A stretch of 64,000 nt of DNA from Cyclobacterium jeungdonense (GCF_010994275.1 NZ_WMCD01000002.1:372001-436000), one strand, 5' to 3'. Positions 16,331-26,582 are shown, numbered from the stretch's first letter. The notes: generated by a model from the letters alone, not told the origin. Numbers and translations are program-made.

Positions 16331-18652
16331 TTACTTTTTCTTTTTCATGGGATTAGGCCCGGTGGAGGTTCCTCTGGCAGGAGCCCGCTGCTTAAATAGT
16401 TCGAATTTGGAGGGTTTAAATTGCCTGGGCCAATAATTATTTTCCTCATCGATATCCGCTGTCTCCCGGTAGGGGTCAAGCACAATTTGGACGACTTCCT
16501 TCTCCTTTGCAAAGACTTTGCTCACCTGATACTCGTCCATCCGCCAGATCTGGGCTGGAATTCGTTCGATTTCGGAACTGCCATCCCGATAATAAAATTC
16601 GAGAATAATGGGCATTACGAGCCCTCCCAAATTTTCGAAGCTGATTTCATAAAAATTCAATCCGCTTTCCAGCATTGCCCTTTCCTCAGCACTGAGACTG
16701 GAGAGGAATTCCTGATAGGCTTTTTCATCATCGGGACCTACACTAAACCGATCGTAGCTATTATAAAAATCCGCAGCTTCAGGGTCTTTCTCCACCACCG
16801 TCTCCGGAATGTCGCTGGCGTTTCTGATTCTGGAGATATAATTCTCTTCCCGTTCGTAGGCCTCCCTCTCGTCGGCTTTTACCTCTGCTGGCCTTTTACT
16901 GTCAATTTTATACCAAGAAACATCCTGAATAGCAATATCCACAGGTTCTGTTCCATAAAACCAACCCCTCCAAAACCAATCCAGGTCGACAGCAGATGCA
17001 TCCTCCATCGTTCGGAATAAGTCAGCCGGTGTGGGATGCTTGAACTTCCAACGTTGGGCATATTTTTTAAAAGAATAATCAAAAAGCTCCCTACCCATGA
17101 CCGTTTCCCTGAGTATGTTCAAGGCAGTGGCAGGCTTTGCATACGCATTAGGTCCAAATTGGATGATATTTTCGGAATTGGTCATGATAGGTTCCAACAG
17201 ATGCTTCTCGCTCTTCATATAAGGAGCGATCTTGTGTGCAGGGCCTCGTCGAGAGGGGTATTCCCGCTCCCATTCCTGCTCCGCCAGAAATTGCATAAAG
17301 GTATTCAATCCTTCATCCATCCAGGTCCATTGCCTTTCATCGGAGTTTACGATCATGGGAAAAAAATTATGCCCCACCTCGTGAATAATTACTGATATCA
17401 TCCCATATTTTATGGCTTCCGAATAGGTGCCATCGGTATCGGGTCGCCCGTAATTGAAGCAAATCATGGGATATTCCATTCCGTTGGTTGCTTCCACTGA
17501 AATAGCCACTGGATACGGATAGTCAAAGGTTCGTGCGGAATAAGATTTCAGGGTATGGGCTACCACCCGCGTTGAATATTGTTCCCATAATGGGTTGGCT
17601 TCTTTGGCATAATAAGACATAGCCATAACATCTTTCCCACCTAAGGATACAGCCATGGCGTCCCAAATAAATTTTCTGGAAGATGTCCAGGCAAAATCCC
17701 TAACGTTCTCTGCATGGTATATCCAGGTTTTCTTTTCCCCGGACTTTCCATCTTCCAGCTTTTCTGCTTCGGCCTGAGTCCGGATAATTACTGGTGCATC
17801 AAAGGTGCTTTTGGCCAGCTCCCAGCGTTCCATTTCCTTAGCATTGAGAACATCGCCCGGATTCTGTAAAACACCCGTTGCCCCTACCATATGATCTGCG
17901 GGTACAGTAATGGCCACCTCGTAATCTCCGAATACCAGGGCGAATTCCCCTCTGCCTACAAATTGCTTGTTTTGCCATCCTTCGAAATCGGAATAAACAG
18001 CCATGCGGGGAAACCACTCTGCCATGGTGTATAAATAATTTCCATCTTCTTCAAAATATTCATACCCGGGTCTCCCACCAATAAAACTCATTCGGTCATG
18101 AATGGAGAAACTCCATTCTATATGAAACTCATAGCTATCACCCGGCAACAGTGGCTTATCCAGGTCCAGACGCATCATGGTCCGATTTACTGTGGAAGGG
18201 ATGTCATTCCCGCGGGAATCCTTTACGGAGTAGATTTTCAACCCCAGATCCATGTCGTGCCAAAGGATCCGCTGAAGTTGTCCCAAGCCCATTTTGGGTT
18301 GAATGCTGCTACTGTTCATTTTGGGAGTGTCGGAATCATTATCTCGTTCATTTTGATCCAGTTGTACCCATAAATAATCAAGCGGATCAGGAGATTCGTT
18401 GTAGTAGGTAACCTTCTCTTTTCCCTGTATGGATTGATTGTCATCATTCAATTCCACCTCAATTTCGTAATCGGCTTTTTGCTGCCAATATTGATGACCA
18501 GGCGCACCGGAGGCGGTGCGATAAACATTGGGTGAACGAAGCATATTGCCCAATTGCTCAAAACGGTTACCGTGGCGCTGATCGTCCACCTGAGCTAACG
18601 CAGTCAACTGGAATGCCATTCCAATGAATAAAAATAGGAGTATCTTTTTCAT
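16331..18652 (-). CDS. M1 family zinc metallopeptidase (secreted)
   Basis: A 773-residue protein with a signal peptide (about 1-20, ending ALA). The zinc site is explicit: HEVGH at 424-428 and the third ligand E447 in WMDEGLN. The exopeptidase loop appears as GMEYP (391-395) in place of the usual GxMEN. It should therefore be an envelope or secreted gluzincin, possibly an aminopeptidase, although the altered loop makes the N-terminal specificity uncertain. The C-terminal tail is basic (PMKKKK). A HupE/UreJ-like gene and a DUF6702 gene lie next to it, a grouping seen in other Bacteroidetes (from memory of the family). Confidence 0.9.
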   Translation of the reverse strand: MKKILLFLFIGMAFQLTALAQVDDQRHGNRFEQLGNMLRSPNVYRTASGAPGHQYWQQKADYEIEVELNDDNQSIQGKEKVTYYNESPDPLDYLWVQLDQNERDNDSDTPKMNSSSIQPKMGLGQLQRILWHDMDLGLKIYSVKDSRGNDIPSTVNRTMMRLDLDKPLLPGDSYEFHIEWSFSIHDRMSFIGGRPGYEYFEEDGNYLYTMAEWFPRMAVYSDFEGWQNKQFVGRGEFALVFGDYEVAITVPADHMVGATGVLQNPGDVLNAKEMERWELAKSTFDAPVIIRTQAEAEKLEDGKSGEKKTWIYHAENVRDFAWTSSRKFIWDAMAVSLGGKDVMAMSYYAKEANPLWEQYSTRVVAHTLKSYSARTFDYPYPVAISVEATNGMEYPMICFNYGRPDTDGTYSEAIKYGMISVIIHEVGHNFFPMIVNSDERQWTWMDEGLNTFMQFLAEQEWEREYPSRRGPAHKIAPYMKSEKHLLEPIMTNSENIIQFGPNAYAKPATALNILRETVMGRELFDYSFKKYAQRWKFKHPTPADLFRTMEDASAVDLDWFWRGWFYGTEPVDIAIQDVSWYKIDSKRPAEVKADEREAYEREENYISRIRNASDIPETVVEKDPEAADFYNSYDRFSVGPDDEKAYQEFLSSLSAEERAMLESGLNFYEISFENLGGLVMPIILEFYYRDGSSEIERIPAQIWRMDEYQVSKVFAKEKEVVQIVLDPYRETADIDEENNYWPRQFKPSKFELFKQRAPARGTSTGPNPMKKKK

Positions 18653-18772
18653 AAAATCCGAGTGAATTATTACAAGAAGCGACTTGATTTAAGCACTTAA
18701 ATTGAAACTAAAAGGGAATTTAACAAAATAACCTTATTTCTATACCTTATGTTGACTAAAAATATTCCTTTC

Positions 18773-19354
18773 TTACCAATAGCGGCTATCTATCATCATC
18801 ATGATAGCCATTCCAAGAACGATGGATGAAACGACAAGTACCCACTCTTTTCGATTCACACCGAAAATACCCACTATCAAAGAAGAAATTACCAGAAATC
18901 CAATCACAATTACCAATTGCCCCACTTCCAAGCCCAGGTTAAAAGCAAGCAAAGGCTGAAATATGGATTGTTCCCTTCCTAATAAGGATCTTAGATAATT
19001 GGAGAAACCCAATCCATGGATCAAACCAAAAAATAGGGCAAACAGGTAATTAAGCTGTACCCCTCTCCCTCCGGAGGGCCTGGGCTTAAGAATATTGGCC
19101 GCGGCTGTTATCGCAATGGTCACCGGAATCAGGAATTCTACCAAATCAGTATTGATTCGAACCAATTGAATGGTGGCCAAGGCTAAGGTCAGTGAATGTC
19201 CGATCGTAAATGCAGTAACCAAAATAACAATTTTACCCCAGTCCCGCATCATGTAAATGACCGCAAGCGCAATGACAAAAAGAATATGATCAAACCCTTT
19301 CAGGTCTAAAATGTGTTGGATTCCAAGATTAAAATACAACTGAAATTGGTTCAT
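18773..19354 (-). CDS. HupE/UreJ family membrane protein
   Basis: A 193-residue protein with about six hydrophobic helices and the family pattern near the N-terminus: FNLGIQHILDLKGFDHILFVIALAVIYM. This is followed by FTIGHSLTLALATIQ and a FGLIHGLGFSNYL stretch; the histidines could bind a metal. HupE/UreJ proteins are linked to nickel or cobalt uptake, but this Bacteroidetes branch is not proven to transport metal. No hydrogenase or urease genes lie nearby. It diverges from the DUF6702 gene and sits ~120 bp upstream of the M1 peptidase on the same strand. Confidence 0.8.
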   Translation of the reverse strand: MNQFQLYFNLGIQHILDLKGFDHILFVIALAVIYMMRDWGKIVILVTAFTIGHSLTLALATIQLVRINTDLVEFLIPVTIAITAAANILKPRPSGGRGVQLNYLFALFFGLIHGLGFSNYLRSLLGREQSIFQPLLAFNLGLEVGQLVIVIGFLVISSLIVGIFGVNRKEWVLVVSSIVLGMAIMMMIDSRYW

Positions 19355-19378
19355 ACAACAGGTGATTTAATACTTTTG
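19346..19378 (+). promoter_or_regulatory. Possible promoter of the DUF6702 gene
   Basis: TTGG (19346-19349) and TACTTTTG (19371-19378) resemble -33 and -7 boxes, with slightly long spacing (about 22 bp after TTG). The -7 box lies ~65 bp upstream of the ATG at 19443. Confidence 0.35.
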
Positions 19379-19442
19379 CTTTGAAAATTTTGTTGTAATA
19401 TTAATGCATATTTCAGACATAAAACAAAATTCCTAACTATAA

Positions 19443-19937
19443 ATGCCCCTATTTAACCCAATCACTGCCGTTCTCTCCCTTTGGTGGCTAGTACATCCTT
19501 TTTACATTAGCCTGACGGATATGGTGTACAATGAAGAGCATCAGACCATTGAAATCGCCCAAAAAATATTTTGGAATGATATGGAGGTGGCACTATCCAA
19601 TGCAACTGAGACTTCTGTAGATTTTCTTTCTCCCCAGCAACCAGATAAATTGGACAGTTTGATAGCCCGTTACCTGCTTGCCCATAACCAAATCCTGATT
19701 CAGGGTGATACGGTCCGACTCCAATACCTGGGACACGAGGTAGAAGGAGAGGCCGCCTGGTTTTACATGGAATCTGAAAAAGTTCCATCTCCAAAACAAA
19801 TTACTATTTACAACGGCATTTTGATCGATGATTTTCCGGAGCAACAAAATATCATCAATTTCTATAAAAACCGGAAACCAAAAAGCCTGCTTACCCGCAA
19901 GGGCAAGACGGGGGGAGTATTAATCCTGGAAGACTAA
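19443..19937 (+). CDS. DUF6702 family protein
   Basis: A 164-residue protein with one N-terminal hydrophobic stretch (about 4-20), which may be a signal peptide or anchor. It then shows a HPFYISLTDMVYNEEHQTIEIAQKIFWNDME segment typical of a Bacteroidetes family of unknown function. The conserved VHPFY motif just after the hydrophobic segment and the pairing with a HupE/UreJ-like gene hint at a periplasmic partner in the same, undefined, process. No catalytic motif is visible. Confidence 0.72.
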   Translation: MPLFNPITAVLSLWWLVHPFYISLTDMVYNEEHQTIEIAQKIFWNDMEVALSNATETSVDFLSPQQPDKLDSLIARYLLAHNQILIQGDTVRLQYLGHEVEGEAAWFYMESEKVPSPKQITIYNGILIDDFPEQQNIINFYKNRKPKSLLTRKGKTGGVLILED

Positions 19938-19967
19938 TGGTCTTTAAGGATCCTCATACTCCTAACT

Positions 19968-20004
19968 GAAAAAAGCCACTCTGTAACTTCAGAATGGCTT
20001 TTTT
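19968..20004. terminator. Bidirectional terminator between DUF6702 and susD-like genes
   Basis: The stem AAAAAAGCCA-c-TCTG / CAGA-a-TGGCTTTTTT has a six-base loop. A run on one side and T run on the other suit termination of both convergent transcripts (stops at 19937 and 20027). Confidence 0.8.
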
Positions 20005-20026
20005 CTATATAATAGGTTGAGTAAGT

Positions 20027-21445
20027 TTAATTGTACCCGTCGTTCTGAACCAATTCAGGATTTATGTCCAACTCTCTTTGAGGAATGGGCAAAATGGTTT
20101 TGTTTTGACCTGCCTGGGATGCTTCGTATTGTTCATCTCCCTGCGGACGTAAGGCCCTTCCGTACCTTAACAAATCCATCCTTCGGTGCCCTTCAAAAGC
20201 CAATTCCTTTCTCCGCTCCTCGAGAATGAAGTCAACAAAGTCTTCTTTTCCTGAAAAATCGGCAGCAGCCACTTCATCCAGCCCCGCTCTGACTCTCAAA
20301 TCATTTACCAAATCCAGTGATTCCTGGTTTACCCCATCTAATTGAGCCAGGGCCTCTGCTCTGTTTAGCACGACCTCGGTGGTTCTTATGATGGGAGAAT
20401 TATCGGAATGATTTACGGGATCAGGAAATTTCGTCGTATAGATACGTTCATTGTCTCCTTCTTTAGAAAGTTCTGTTAACCTTCGGTCACTGGCACCGTA
20501 AGCATCCAGCAAGTATACGGAAAAGGGAGCGTCTCCTCTGGCACCGTCCTCAGCAGGATTATAATAAGAAGCCCACCCTCCGGAACCGGTTCTACCATTA
20601 TCAATTTCAGAGTTTTGAATGGAGAAAACGTATTCTGAATTATTTTCACCCCAGAAATTATAATTGGAAGCCAGCTCGTAAAGCGATTCGTTTTCTAGAA
20701 CGTCTTCTGCTCGATCAGCAGCAAGCTGCCATTCTCCCCGGTAGAGATACACTCTGGAAAGCAAGGCATTAGCCGCCCCCTGCGTGGCCCTTCCCCGGGT
20801 AAAGTTCGCCGCTTCGTAGGAGACAGGTAAATCGTCCACGGCAGAGGTCAGGTCATCCAAAATGAACGCATGAACTTCACCTACAGTACTTCTGGGGTAC
20901 CCGACGATTTCACCGGTAAACGGTTCGGTTACGATGGGAATACCTGGAGCAGTCTCACCCCCAACTTGTATGGGCTGCGCAAACAGGTTCACCATTTGAA
21001 ACATCAATAATGCCCGCATGAATTTAGCTTCCGCAACAAATTGAGCTCTTTCCTCCTGGGTCAGGGATTCATCGGGAGATTCAGGGGTAAACTGAATAAC
21101 TGCGTTTGCTGCCAGAATCGCTTGGTAGTGCCTTCTCCAAAGATCTCTGATTGTGGCATTATCTGATTGAGTGGCATACAGGCGAACATCCTGTAAGGTT
21201 GGAAACGAACCAATAAAGTCCACGTTATCAGACTGAAAATCAGCAATTACTTGGGGTAATGACCCAAATACTTCAAACTCTTGTGAAAGAGAGTAGACGC
21301 CCAAAAGGGAGCCCTCCACGGCCTGCTTATCAGCAAAGGCCAACTCGGTCGATAGGGATTGCTGCGGATCGATTTCCAAATCTTCACAGGAAGAAAAACT
21401 TCCTGCCAGCAAGCCCAAACAAATTATAATTCTTAAATTTTTCAT
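20027..21445 (-). CDS. SusD/RagB family nutrient-binding outer membrane lipoprotein
   Basis: A 472-residue lipoprotein with signal peptide and lipobox FSSC (C20) followed by EDLEIDPQQS. It has the SusD helical pattern: LWRRHYQAILAANAVIQF, AQFVAEAKFMRALLMFQMVNLFA, RATQGAANALLSRVYLY, and the C-terminal EERRKELAFEGHRRMDLLRYG signature. It caps the SusC channel and binds the ligand on the cell surface. It lies 12 bp after the susC stop on the same strand. No glycosidase, sulfatase or peptidase gene accompanies the pair, so the ligand cannot be inferred. Confidence 0.95.
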   Translation of the reverse strand: MKNLRIIICLGLLAGSFSSCEDLEIDPQQSLSTELAFADKQAVEGSLLGVYSLSQEFEVFGSLPQVIADFQSDNVDFIGSFPTLQDVRLYATQSDNATIRDLWRRHYQAILAANAVIQFTPESPDESLTQEERAQFVAEAKFMRALLMFQMVNLFAQPIQVGGETAPGIPIVTEPFTGEIVGYPRSTVGEVHAFILDDLTSAVDDLPVSYEAANFTRGRATQGAANALLSRVYLYRGEWQLAADRAEDVLENESLYELASNYNFWGENNSEYVFSIQNSEIDNGRTGSGGWASYYNPAEDGARGDAPFSVYLLDAYGASDRRLTELSKEGDNERIYTTKFPDPVNHSDNSPIIRTTEVVLNRAEALAQLDGVNQESLDLVNDLRVRAGLDEVAAADFSGKEDFVDFILEERRKELAFEGHRRMDLLRYGRALRPQGDEQYEASQAGQNKTILPIPQRELDINPELVQNDGYN

Positions 21446-21457
21446 GTCTATGTTATT

Positions 21458-24433
21458 TTAAAATCCTAAAGACACCCCCAGCGTTACGGATTTCGCCTGG
21501 GCAGGAGTAAAAAAGGACTCTCCCTGTCGCTGGTTATTTCCTCCACCGTCATTCACTTCAGGTTCCAGGCCATCCTCAAGGCTGGAGAAGGTCAGGAAGT
21601 TTTGCAACATACCATAAACTCGGGCGCTTCGGATAATTTTTGTGTTATCCAGTACAGAAGAAGGAATCGTGTATGTAAGGGACAAGTTCCGCAAACGGAT
21701 ATGGTCTCCCTTTCTTAATTGCTGCGTAGAACGTTGCGCAAAAGTAGACTGGGTATCCCCATTTAATTTAGGGGCAAAACTGTTTCTGTTGTCTTCTGTC
21801 CAGTAGTCCAGCAACTGGGGATCCAGGTTGAACGAGTCCAGGTTGTTCGGATTGTTCAGGAATCTTAAATCATCATACATGATGTAGTTTCCCTCCACAA
21901 AAGTAATCAAAGCTGACAGCACCAAACCCTTGTAGGTAAAGCTATTCGTTAATCCTCCTGAAAGCCTAGGGATGGCAGAACCAACAATTACCCGATCGTT
22001 TGCGCTATAGGTAGTGGTGGTTTCACCCTCTTTGGTCAACCATTCTGCCTCCCCCGTTTCCGGGTTGATTCCATGATACCTTACCAGATAAAAAGTATTT
22101 ACTGGATGTCCTTCAATGGCTCGCTGACTGGCAGACCCCTCAACAAAACGCCTGCCCTCATTATCTTCAGAAGCCCCGGGTAATTCCAAAACCTCATTTT
22201 TTAGGAATCCAGCATTTAAAATGGTTCTCCATTCGAAATTGGGCGTTTGGATATTGGTGGATTGGATCATCAAATCTACTCCCCTGTTCCTCATGGAACC
22301 AGCATTTTGAGTAAGGCTGGCATATCCTGTGGTGTAGGGTATGGGAACATCTAAAAGAAGTCCTTTGGTGTCTTTATTCCAAATAGAAGCTTCAACCTCC
22401 AGCTGATTATTCAAAAGACTGGCATTAACAGTAAAGTCAAACTGGGCCGATTCCTCCCATCCCAGAAGCGGGTTGGCTGGCTGGCTGGGATATATACCCG
22501 GACTACCTGCGTAGTCGCCTAAGGTGCCAGCCTGATAGAGACCAAGTGATTCAAAATTACTGATCCGGTCGTTACCTGCAGTACCGTAGCTAACGTTTAA
22601 TTTCAGGTAATCCAGGAGGCTATTATCCTGCAAAAACCCTTCCTCTGAGATCACCCATCCTCCGGAGAGCGCCCAGAAATTACCATACCTGTTGTCCGCT
22701 CCAAATCGGGAAGACCCGTCTCTTCTGGCACTACCTTCAAACAGGTACTTGTCATCAAAGCGGTAATTTACACGGGCGAAATAAGAGGCCAGCCTCCAGT
22801 TAGTACCCGTAGCACTGGTAATCGTAGGTGTAGCGGCAGAGGCTACATTGGGAAGTCTGTCACTTACAAACCCTGATCCTTCTACTGTAATGCTGGCAAA
22901 GTCAGCCTGCTCGTAAGAATAACCCAGCAAACCTCCTACAAAATGGTCGCCAAAATATTTCTCGTAATTCAGAGTATTGGTGGACAACCACTTGTAGTCC
23001 TGAATAATTCGCTTATATCCGCTACCAGTAGGCTCTATGATATCCGGAAACCTGAAAGTCTCCTCTGTTTGGATCTGATCGATACCCCAGTCTGTTTTAA
23101 ACGTCAGGTCGGGAAGAATGTCCACTTCAAAAAAGGTATTGGCCGTGGTTCTTCTGGTGATATAATCGGTGATTGCCAAATCCTCTATCGCAAGTAAATT
23201 GGGAACAAATCCTAAACGGGTGTAATTTCCGTTGTCGTCATAGGGTCTGTTATAAGGCAAATGCAGAAAAGCCGAAGTCATGGGTGCATACGTACTATTG
23301 TCGGAGTAAATCCTGTCATTGTACGTTTTGGCCAAGCCTATATTAGCACCGAACCGGGCTTTTTCAGAAAATTTGTGGGTCATGTTCAGACGACCATTAA
23401 ATCGCTCTAACTCGTTGCCAAGTGCATAGGTATCTTGACTGAAATACGTTCCTGAAATAAAGTAGGTAGTACTTTCACTTCCACCGGATGCACTTAAATT
23501 TAAGTTCGAAATGGACCCTTGCTGAATCACTGCATCCGGCCAATCGAATCCCTGCTGAGGAAAATCAGCTGCAGGCGTATCGGTTCTTAATGAACGATAC
23601 TGGTTGTACTGCTGCAGGGACATATAAGGTCTTAGAGTAGTAGGATTTTGGATGCCTTGATAGTAATCAACATTGATTCTGGACTGTCCACTTTTCCCTT
23701 TTTTTGTTTCAATCAGAATTACCCCATTTGCTCCACGAGATCCATAGATCGCAACAGCAGAAGCATCTTTCAGCACCGAAATGGATTCAATTTCGTTCGG
23801 ATTGATTTCCATCAACGGATTTAAGGCTACAGCTCCTGAGCTGTTAGAGTAATCATCGCTGCTACCATCGTTTAGCGGAACCCCGTCTACTACAAACAGC
23901 GGGGAGCCACCGGCTGTCAGAGAGGCAACACCGCGAATACGAATATTTTGCTGGGCACCCCCAACTCCAGATGTACCGGTAAGCTGAACTCCTGCCGCCT
24001 GACCTTGTAAGGCCTCCTGAGCCGTAAATATAGGCATTCGTTCAATTTGAGAATTGTCCAGGGTGGAAATACTCTGAACGGATAATTTGGCAGATTGGGT
24101 ACCGTACCCTACCACCACTACTTCCCCCAATGTTTTCACATCAGGCTCCATAACCACATCAATACGGCTTTGATTGCCAACCGTTTTCTCCTGGGTCATA
24201 AAACCCACGAAACTAAACACTAGTACATTGGATCCTTCCGGAACTGTCAAGGAGTAGGAACCATCAATATCGGTAATGGTTCCCGCCATAGTTCCTTTGA
24301 TACTTACATTTACGCCAGGTATCCCCTCCGGCTCATCCTCAGAAGTGACCATTCCGGTCACGGTCCTGCTTTGAGCCTGTAAGGAGATTACCGCCAACAG
24401 CATAAATGCGAGGCTAAGTAAAACTCGTTTCAT
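21458..24433 (-). CDS. SusC/RagA family TonB-linked outer membrane protein
   Basis: The start is placed at 24433 (MKRVLLSLAFMLLAVISLQAQ, a proper signal peptide); an upstream ATG at 24463 would add ten poorly matching residues. The 991-residue protein has a CarboxypepD-reg-like N-terminal domain (RTVTGMVTSEDEPEGIPGVNVSIKG to SNVLVFSFVGF). A junction LGEVVVVGYGTQ leads into the plug (LQGQAAGVQLTG, SPLFVVDGVPL, ISVLKDASAVAIYGSRGANGVILIETK) and a beta-barrel ending GVSLGF. It imports oligomers in a TonB/ExbBD-dependent way together with the adjacent SusD. There is no STN domain, so no direct anti-sigma signalling module. Confidence 0.95.
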   Translation of the reverse strand: MKRVLLSLAFMLLAVISLQAQSRTVTGMVTSEDEPEGIPGVNVSIKGTMAGTITDIDGSYSLTVPEGSNVLVFSFVGFMTQEKTVGNQSRIDVVMEPDVKTLGEVVVVGYGTQSAKLSVQSISTLDNSQIERMPIFTAQEALQGQAAGVQLTGTSGVGGAQQNIRIRGVASLTAGGSPLFVVDGVPLNDGSSDDYSNSSGAVALNPLMEINPNEIESISVLKDASAVAIYGSRGANGVILIETKKGKSGQSRINVDYYQGIQNPTTLRPYMSLQQYNQYRSLRTDTPAADFPQQGFDWPDAVIQQGSISNLNLSASGGSESTTYFISGTYFSQDTYALGNELERFNGRLNMTHKFSEKARFGANIGLAKTYNDRIYSDNSTYAPMTSAFLHLPYNRPYDDNGNYTRLGFVPNLLAIEDLAITDYITRRTTANTFFEVDILPDLTFKTDWGIDQIQTEETFRFPDIIEPTGSGYKRIIQDYKWLSTNTLNYEKYFGDHFVGGLLGYSYEQADFASITVEGSGFVSDRLPNVASAATPTITSATGTNWRLASYFARVNYRFDDKYLFEGSARRDGSSRFGADNRYGNFWALSGGWVISEEGFLQDNSLLDYLKLNVSYGTAGNDRISNFESLGLYQAGTLGDYAGSPGIYPSQPANPLLGWEESAQFDFTVNASLLNNQLEVEASIWNKDTKGLLLDVPIPYTTGYASLTQNAGSMRNRGVDLMIQSTNIQTPNFEWRTILNAGFLKNEVLELPGASEDNEGRRFVEGSASQRAIEGHPVNTFYLVRYHGINPETGEAEWLTKEGETTTTYSANDRVIVGSAIPRLSGGLTNSFTYKGLVLSALITFVEGNYIMYDDLRFLNNPNNLDSFNLDPQLLDYWTEDNRNSFAPKLNGDTQSTFAQRSTQQLRKGDHIRLRNLSLTYTIPSSVLDNTKIIRSARVYGMLQNFLTFSSLEDGLEPEVNDGGGNNQRQGESFFTPAQAKSVTLGVSLGF

Positions 24434-24954
24434 TTTAGTAAATAGATTAAGGTTTTTTAACAATAGTTATAATGCAAAATTCCATTAATTTATTTATAAT
24501 ACCAAAATATTCAATAGCAGATAGTGCAATAGCAAAACCGAAAAATTTTGTATTTTACCTTAAAATAAGATTTATTAAAAAATCAGGACTTTCCGTAAAT
24601 AGAATTATTTTTAATAAATGGTTTTTTTATCGTATTTAAATTTAAATAGTGTATTATTTATTTATTTTTTTTAATAAAAAAGGCTTTTCGACTAGAGTAT
24701 CACATTATAGGATAGTAATTTTATTCCTTATTTTTCTTATTATTAATATTTTATTCTGCTGTAAACTGCTACAGTAAGCATTTTACCCACACATTGGTCC
24801 GGAAATCTGAATTCTAAAAAAGAAAAACAGAATTAATTCTATGTTATTCTTCATTTTACAAAATTAAAAAAAATTAACGCTTTTTTAAAAATCAGGTAAC
24901 AAAACCCAACCCTACTGATATTGAAATCATTAGATTGCGCTGTCTTAAAAAATT
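24434..24954. other. AT-rich intergenic region upstream of the SusC gene
   Basis: About 520 bp of very AT-rich sequence with several long T and A tracts. No ORF was recognised. It must contain the promoter of the susCD operon, but no exact TAnnTTTG with good spacing was found on the minus strand. Confidence 0.5.
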
Positions 24955-25506
24955 TCATTCCATTAGATCAAAATTATTTTGAATCTGCCAGGAATTGGAT
25001 GCTTTTTTTAGTAAAGACACCTGCCTAACCGCCATCTGCTGTTTTCCAAATCGCGGTCGAAGAAAAGCCATTAAATCCCCAAATTGCCCCTTTTTTATAT
25101 CCCGAAAGGCGACGGTCAGGTGCGGATGATAATTCAAATCACTTAACTCAATTTGATGCCCCAGGTGCCTTTTACCATAGGTAACCAATCGCTGCTGCAA
25201 TGCCGGTAATTCAGGAGGGTATTTCACCCGCAAAAAAACTACTTTTTCCCTAAAACTACCAACACCTTCTATTTCCAAAGAAAACCCTTTTTCTTCTCCA
25301 AAGAACCTTCTCAATTTATTTTCCAGCTGCTCCTCTTTATTTTCGTTAAATAAAAACGGCATTTTCAATGTTATATGCGGAGGGGATTTGAGGGCAAATT
25401 TGTATCCAAACCGTTCCTGAATGGCTAGCTTCAACTCAGTAATTTCCCGGCGCAAAGGCTCATCAGGAACGATCCCTATAAAATATTTCTTTAACGATTT
25501 TGCCAT
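24955..25506 (-). CDS. 2'-5' RNA ligase family protein (2H phosphoesterase)
   Basis: Two HxT motifs, PPHITLKMPF and YHPHLTVAF, spaced ~90 residues apart mark a 2H phosphoesterase/LigT-like fold. Starting at the ATG at 25506 (MAKSLKKYFIGIVP) gives a compact 183-residue enzyme of normal size. Longer starts (25539, 25629) add a basic, low-complexity leader. The family acts on 2',5'- or cyclic phosphate bonds in RNA or nucleotides; the true substrate here is unknown. It diverges from the universal stress protein gene. Confidence 0.85.
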   Translation of the reverse strand: MAKSLKKYFIGIVPDEPLRREITELKLAIQERFGYKFALKSPPHITLKMPFLFNENKEEQLENKLRRFFGEEKGFSLEIEGVGSFREKVVFLRVKYPPELPALQQRLVTYGKRHLGHQIELSDLNYHPHLTVAFRDIKKGQFGDLMAFLRPRFGKQQMAVRQVSLLKKASNSWQIQNNFDLME

Positions 25507-25670
25507 TTTTTTTCTGTTTACCCTTTTCTTGGCTTCCATTTTTACCGTCAATTTCCTGATATACGGAAATTCAATAAAAAAACCTTTAATTAAAGTACTC
25601 AAAAGGTTAAATTCATGCTTTAAATCCAAGTTTTATAATAATTCAAGCTACCAAAAAAAGGGAAATACCA

Positions 25671-26582
25671 ATGAATTACTTCAAAAAAGCAATGGTCGGG
25701 TTGGACCTGTCCCCTATCGATGAAATTCTGATCAACCAAATCAAGGCCTTTGCTCCAATTTTAGGGATTGAGAAGGTGTATTTTGTCCACGTGTCCAAAA
25801 ACCTGATTTTGCCTGAAGAGATATCTGAGGCATATCCTGACTTAATCGCACCTGTAGACGAAACCATTGAATCCCAAATTGAGCATGAAATAGAAAATGT
25901 AAAGCCCTCCCTTGACATTCCCTATGAAATTATTGTAAAGGAAGGAAATCCCCAGGAGACCATGCTGCGGTGGAGTAAAATCAAAGACATTGATCTTCTG
26001 GTGATGGGAAGAAAAAAAAGTAAATCCGCTTCTGACTCTCTCGTTAATAACCTTTCCCAGAAATACCCGCATCCCGTCCTGTTGCTACCGGAAAGTCGTA
26101 CTCAGGAAACCTTCCAAAAGCTATTACTGCCTATAGATTTTTCCAGACATTCAAAAGTTAGTATTTTACTGGCCAGAGAGATTGTAGCTAAAACAGGAGG
26201 GAAAATACATTGCTGCCACCTATATGAGGTTCCCCGAGGCTATACCAAAACCGGAAAATCGTTCGAGGAATTTTCGGACATCATGCTGGAAAATGCTAGA
26301 AAAGATTTTTCGAAATTTCTTTCAGAGAATAAATTACCCGAATTACCCTGTGAATTTATCCTAAAAGATAAAAAAGACGAAGCCGATAATATCATGAAAT
26401 ATGCCCAAACTTCAGAAACGGATCTGTTGATCATTGGGAGCAGAGGGAGGACCAAATCCGCTGCTGTACTACTGGGAAGTGTGGCAGAAAAATTGGTTAA
26501 TACCAATCATGAAATCCCCATGCTGGTGATGAAAGAGCAGGGTGAAAACATGAGTTTCTTTGAAGCTCTATTTAAATTATAA
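25671..26582 (+). CDS. Universal stress protein, two UspA domains
   Basis: A 303-residue protein made of two tandem UspA domains. The first (about 1-140) opens with KKAMVGLDLSPIDEILINQ and ends DLLVMGRKKSKSASDSLVNNLSQKYPHPVLLLPES. The second (about 145-285) opens with KLLLPIDFSRHSKVSILLAREI and ends LLIIGSRGRTKSAAVLLGSVAEKLVNTNHEIPMLVMKEQ. The second domain retains the G-x-RG-...-GSVAEKL ATP-binding pattern; the first has a less complete loop, so it may bind nucleotide poorly. It is a cytoplasmic stress-response protein of unknown target, and is monocistronic. Confidence 0.9.
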   Translation: MNYFKKAMVGLDLSPIDEILINQIKAFAPILGIEKVYFVHVSKNLILPEEISEAYPDLIAPVDETIESQIEHEIENVKPSLDIPYEIIVKEGNPQETMLRWSKIKDIDLLVMGRKKSKSASDSLVNNLSQKYPHPVLLLPESRTQETFQKLLLPIDFSRHSKVSILLAREIVAKTGGKIHCCHLYEVPRGYTKTGKSFEEFSDIMLENARKDFSKFLSENKLPELPCEFILKDKKDEADNIMKYAQTSETDLLIIGSRGRTKSAAVLLGSVAEKLVNTNHEIPMLVMKEQGENMSFFEALFKL

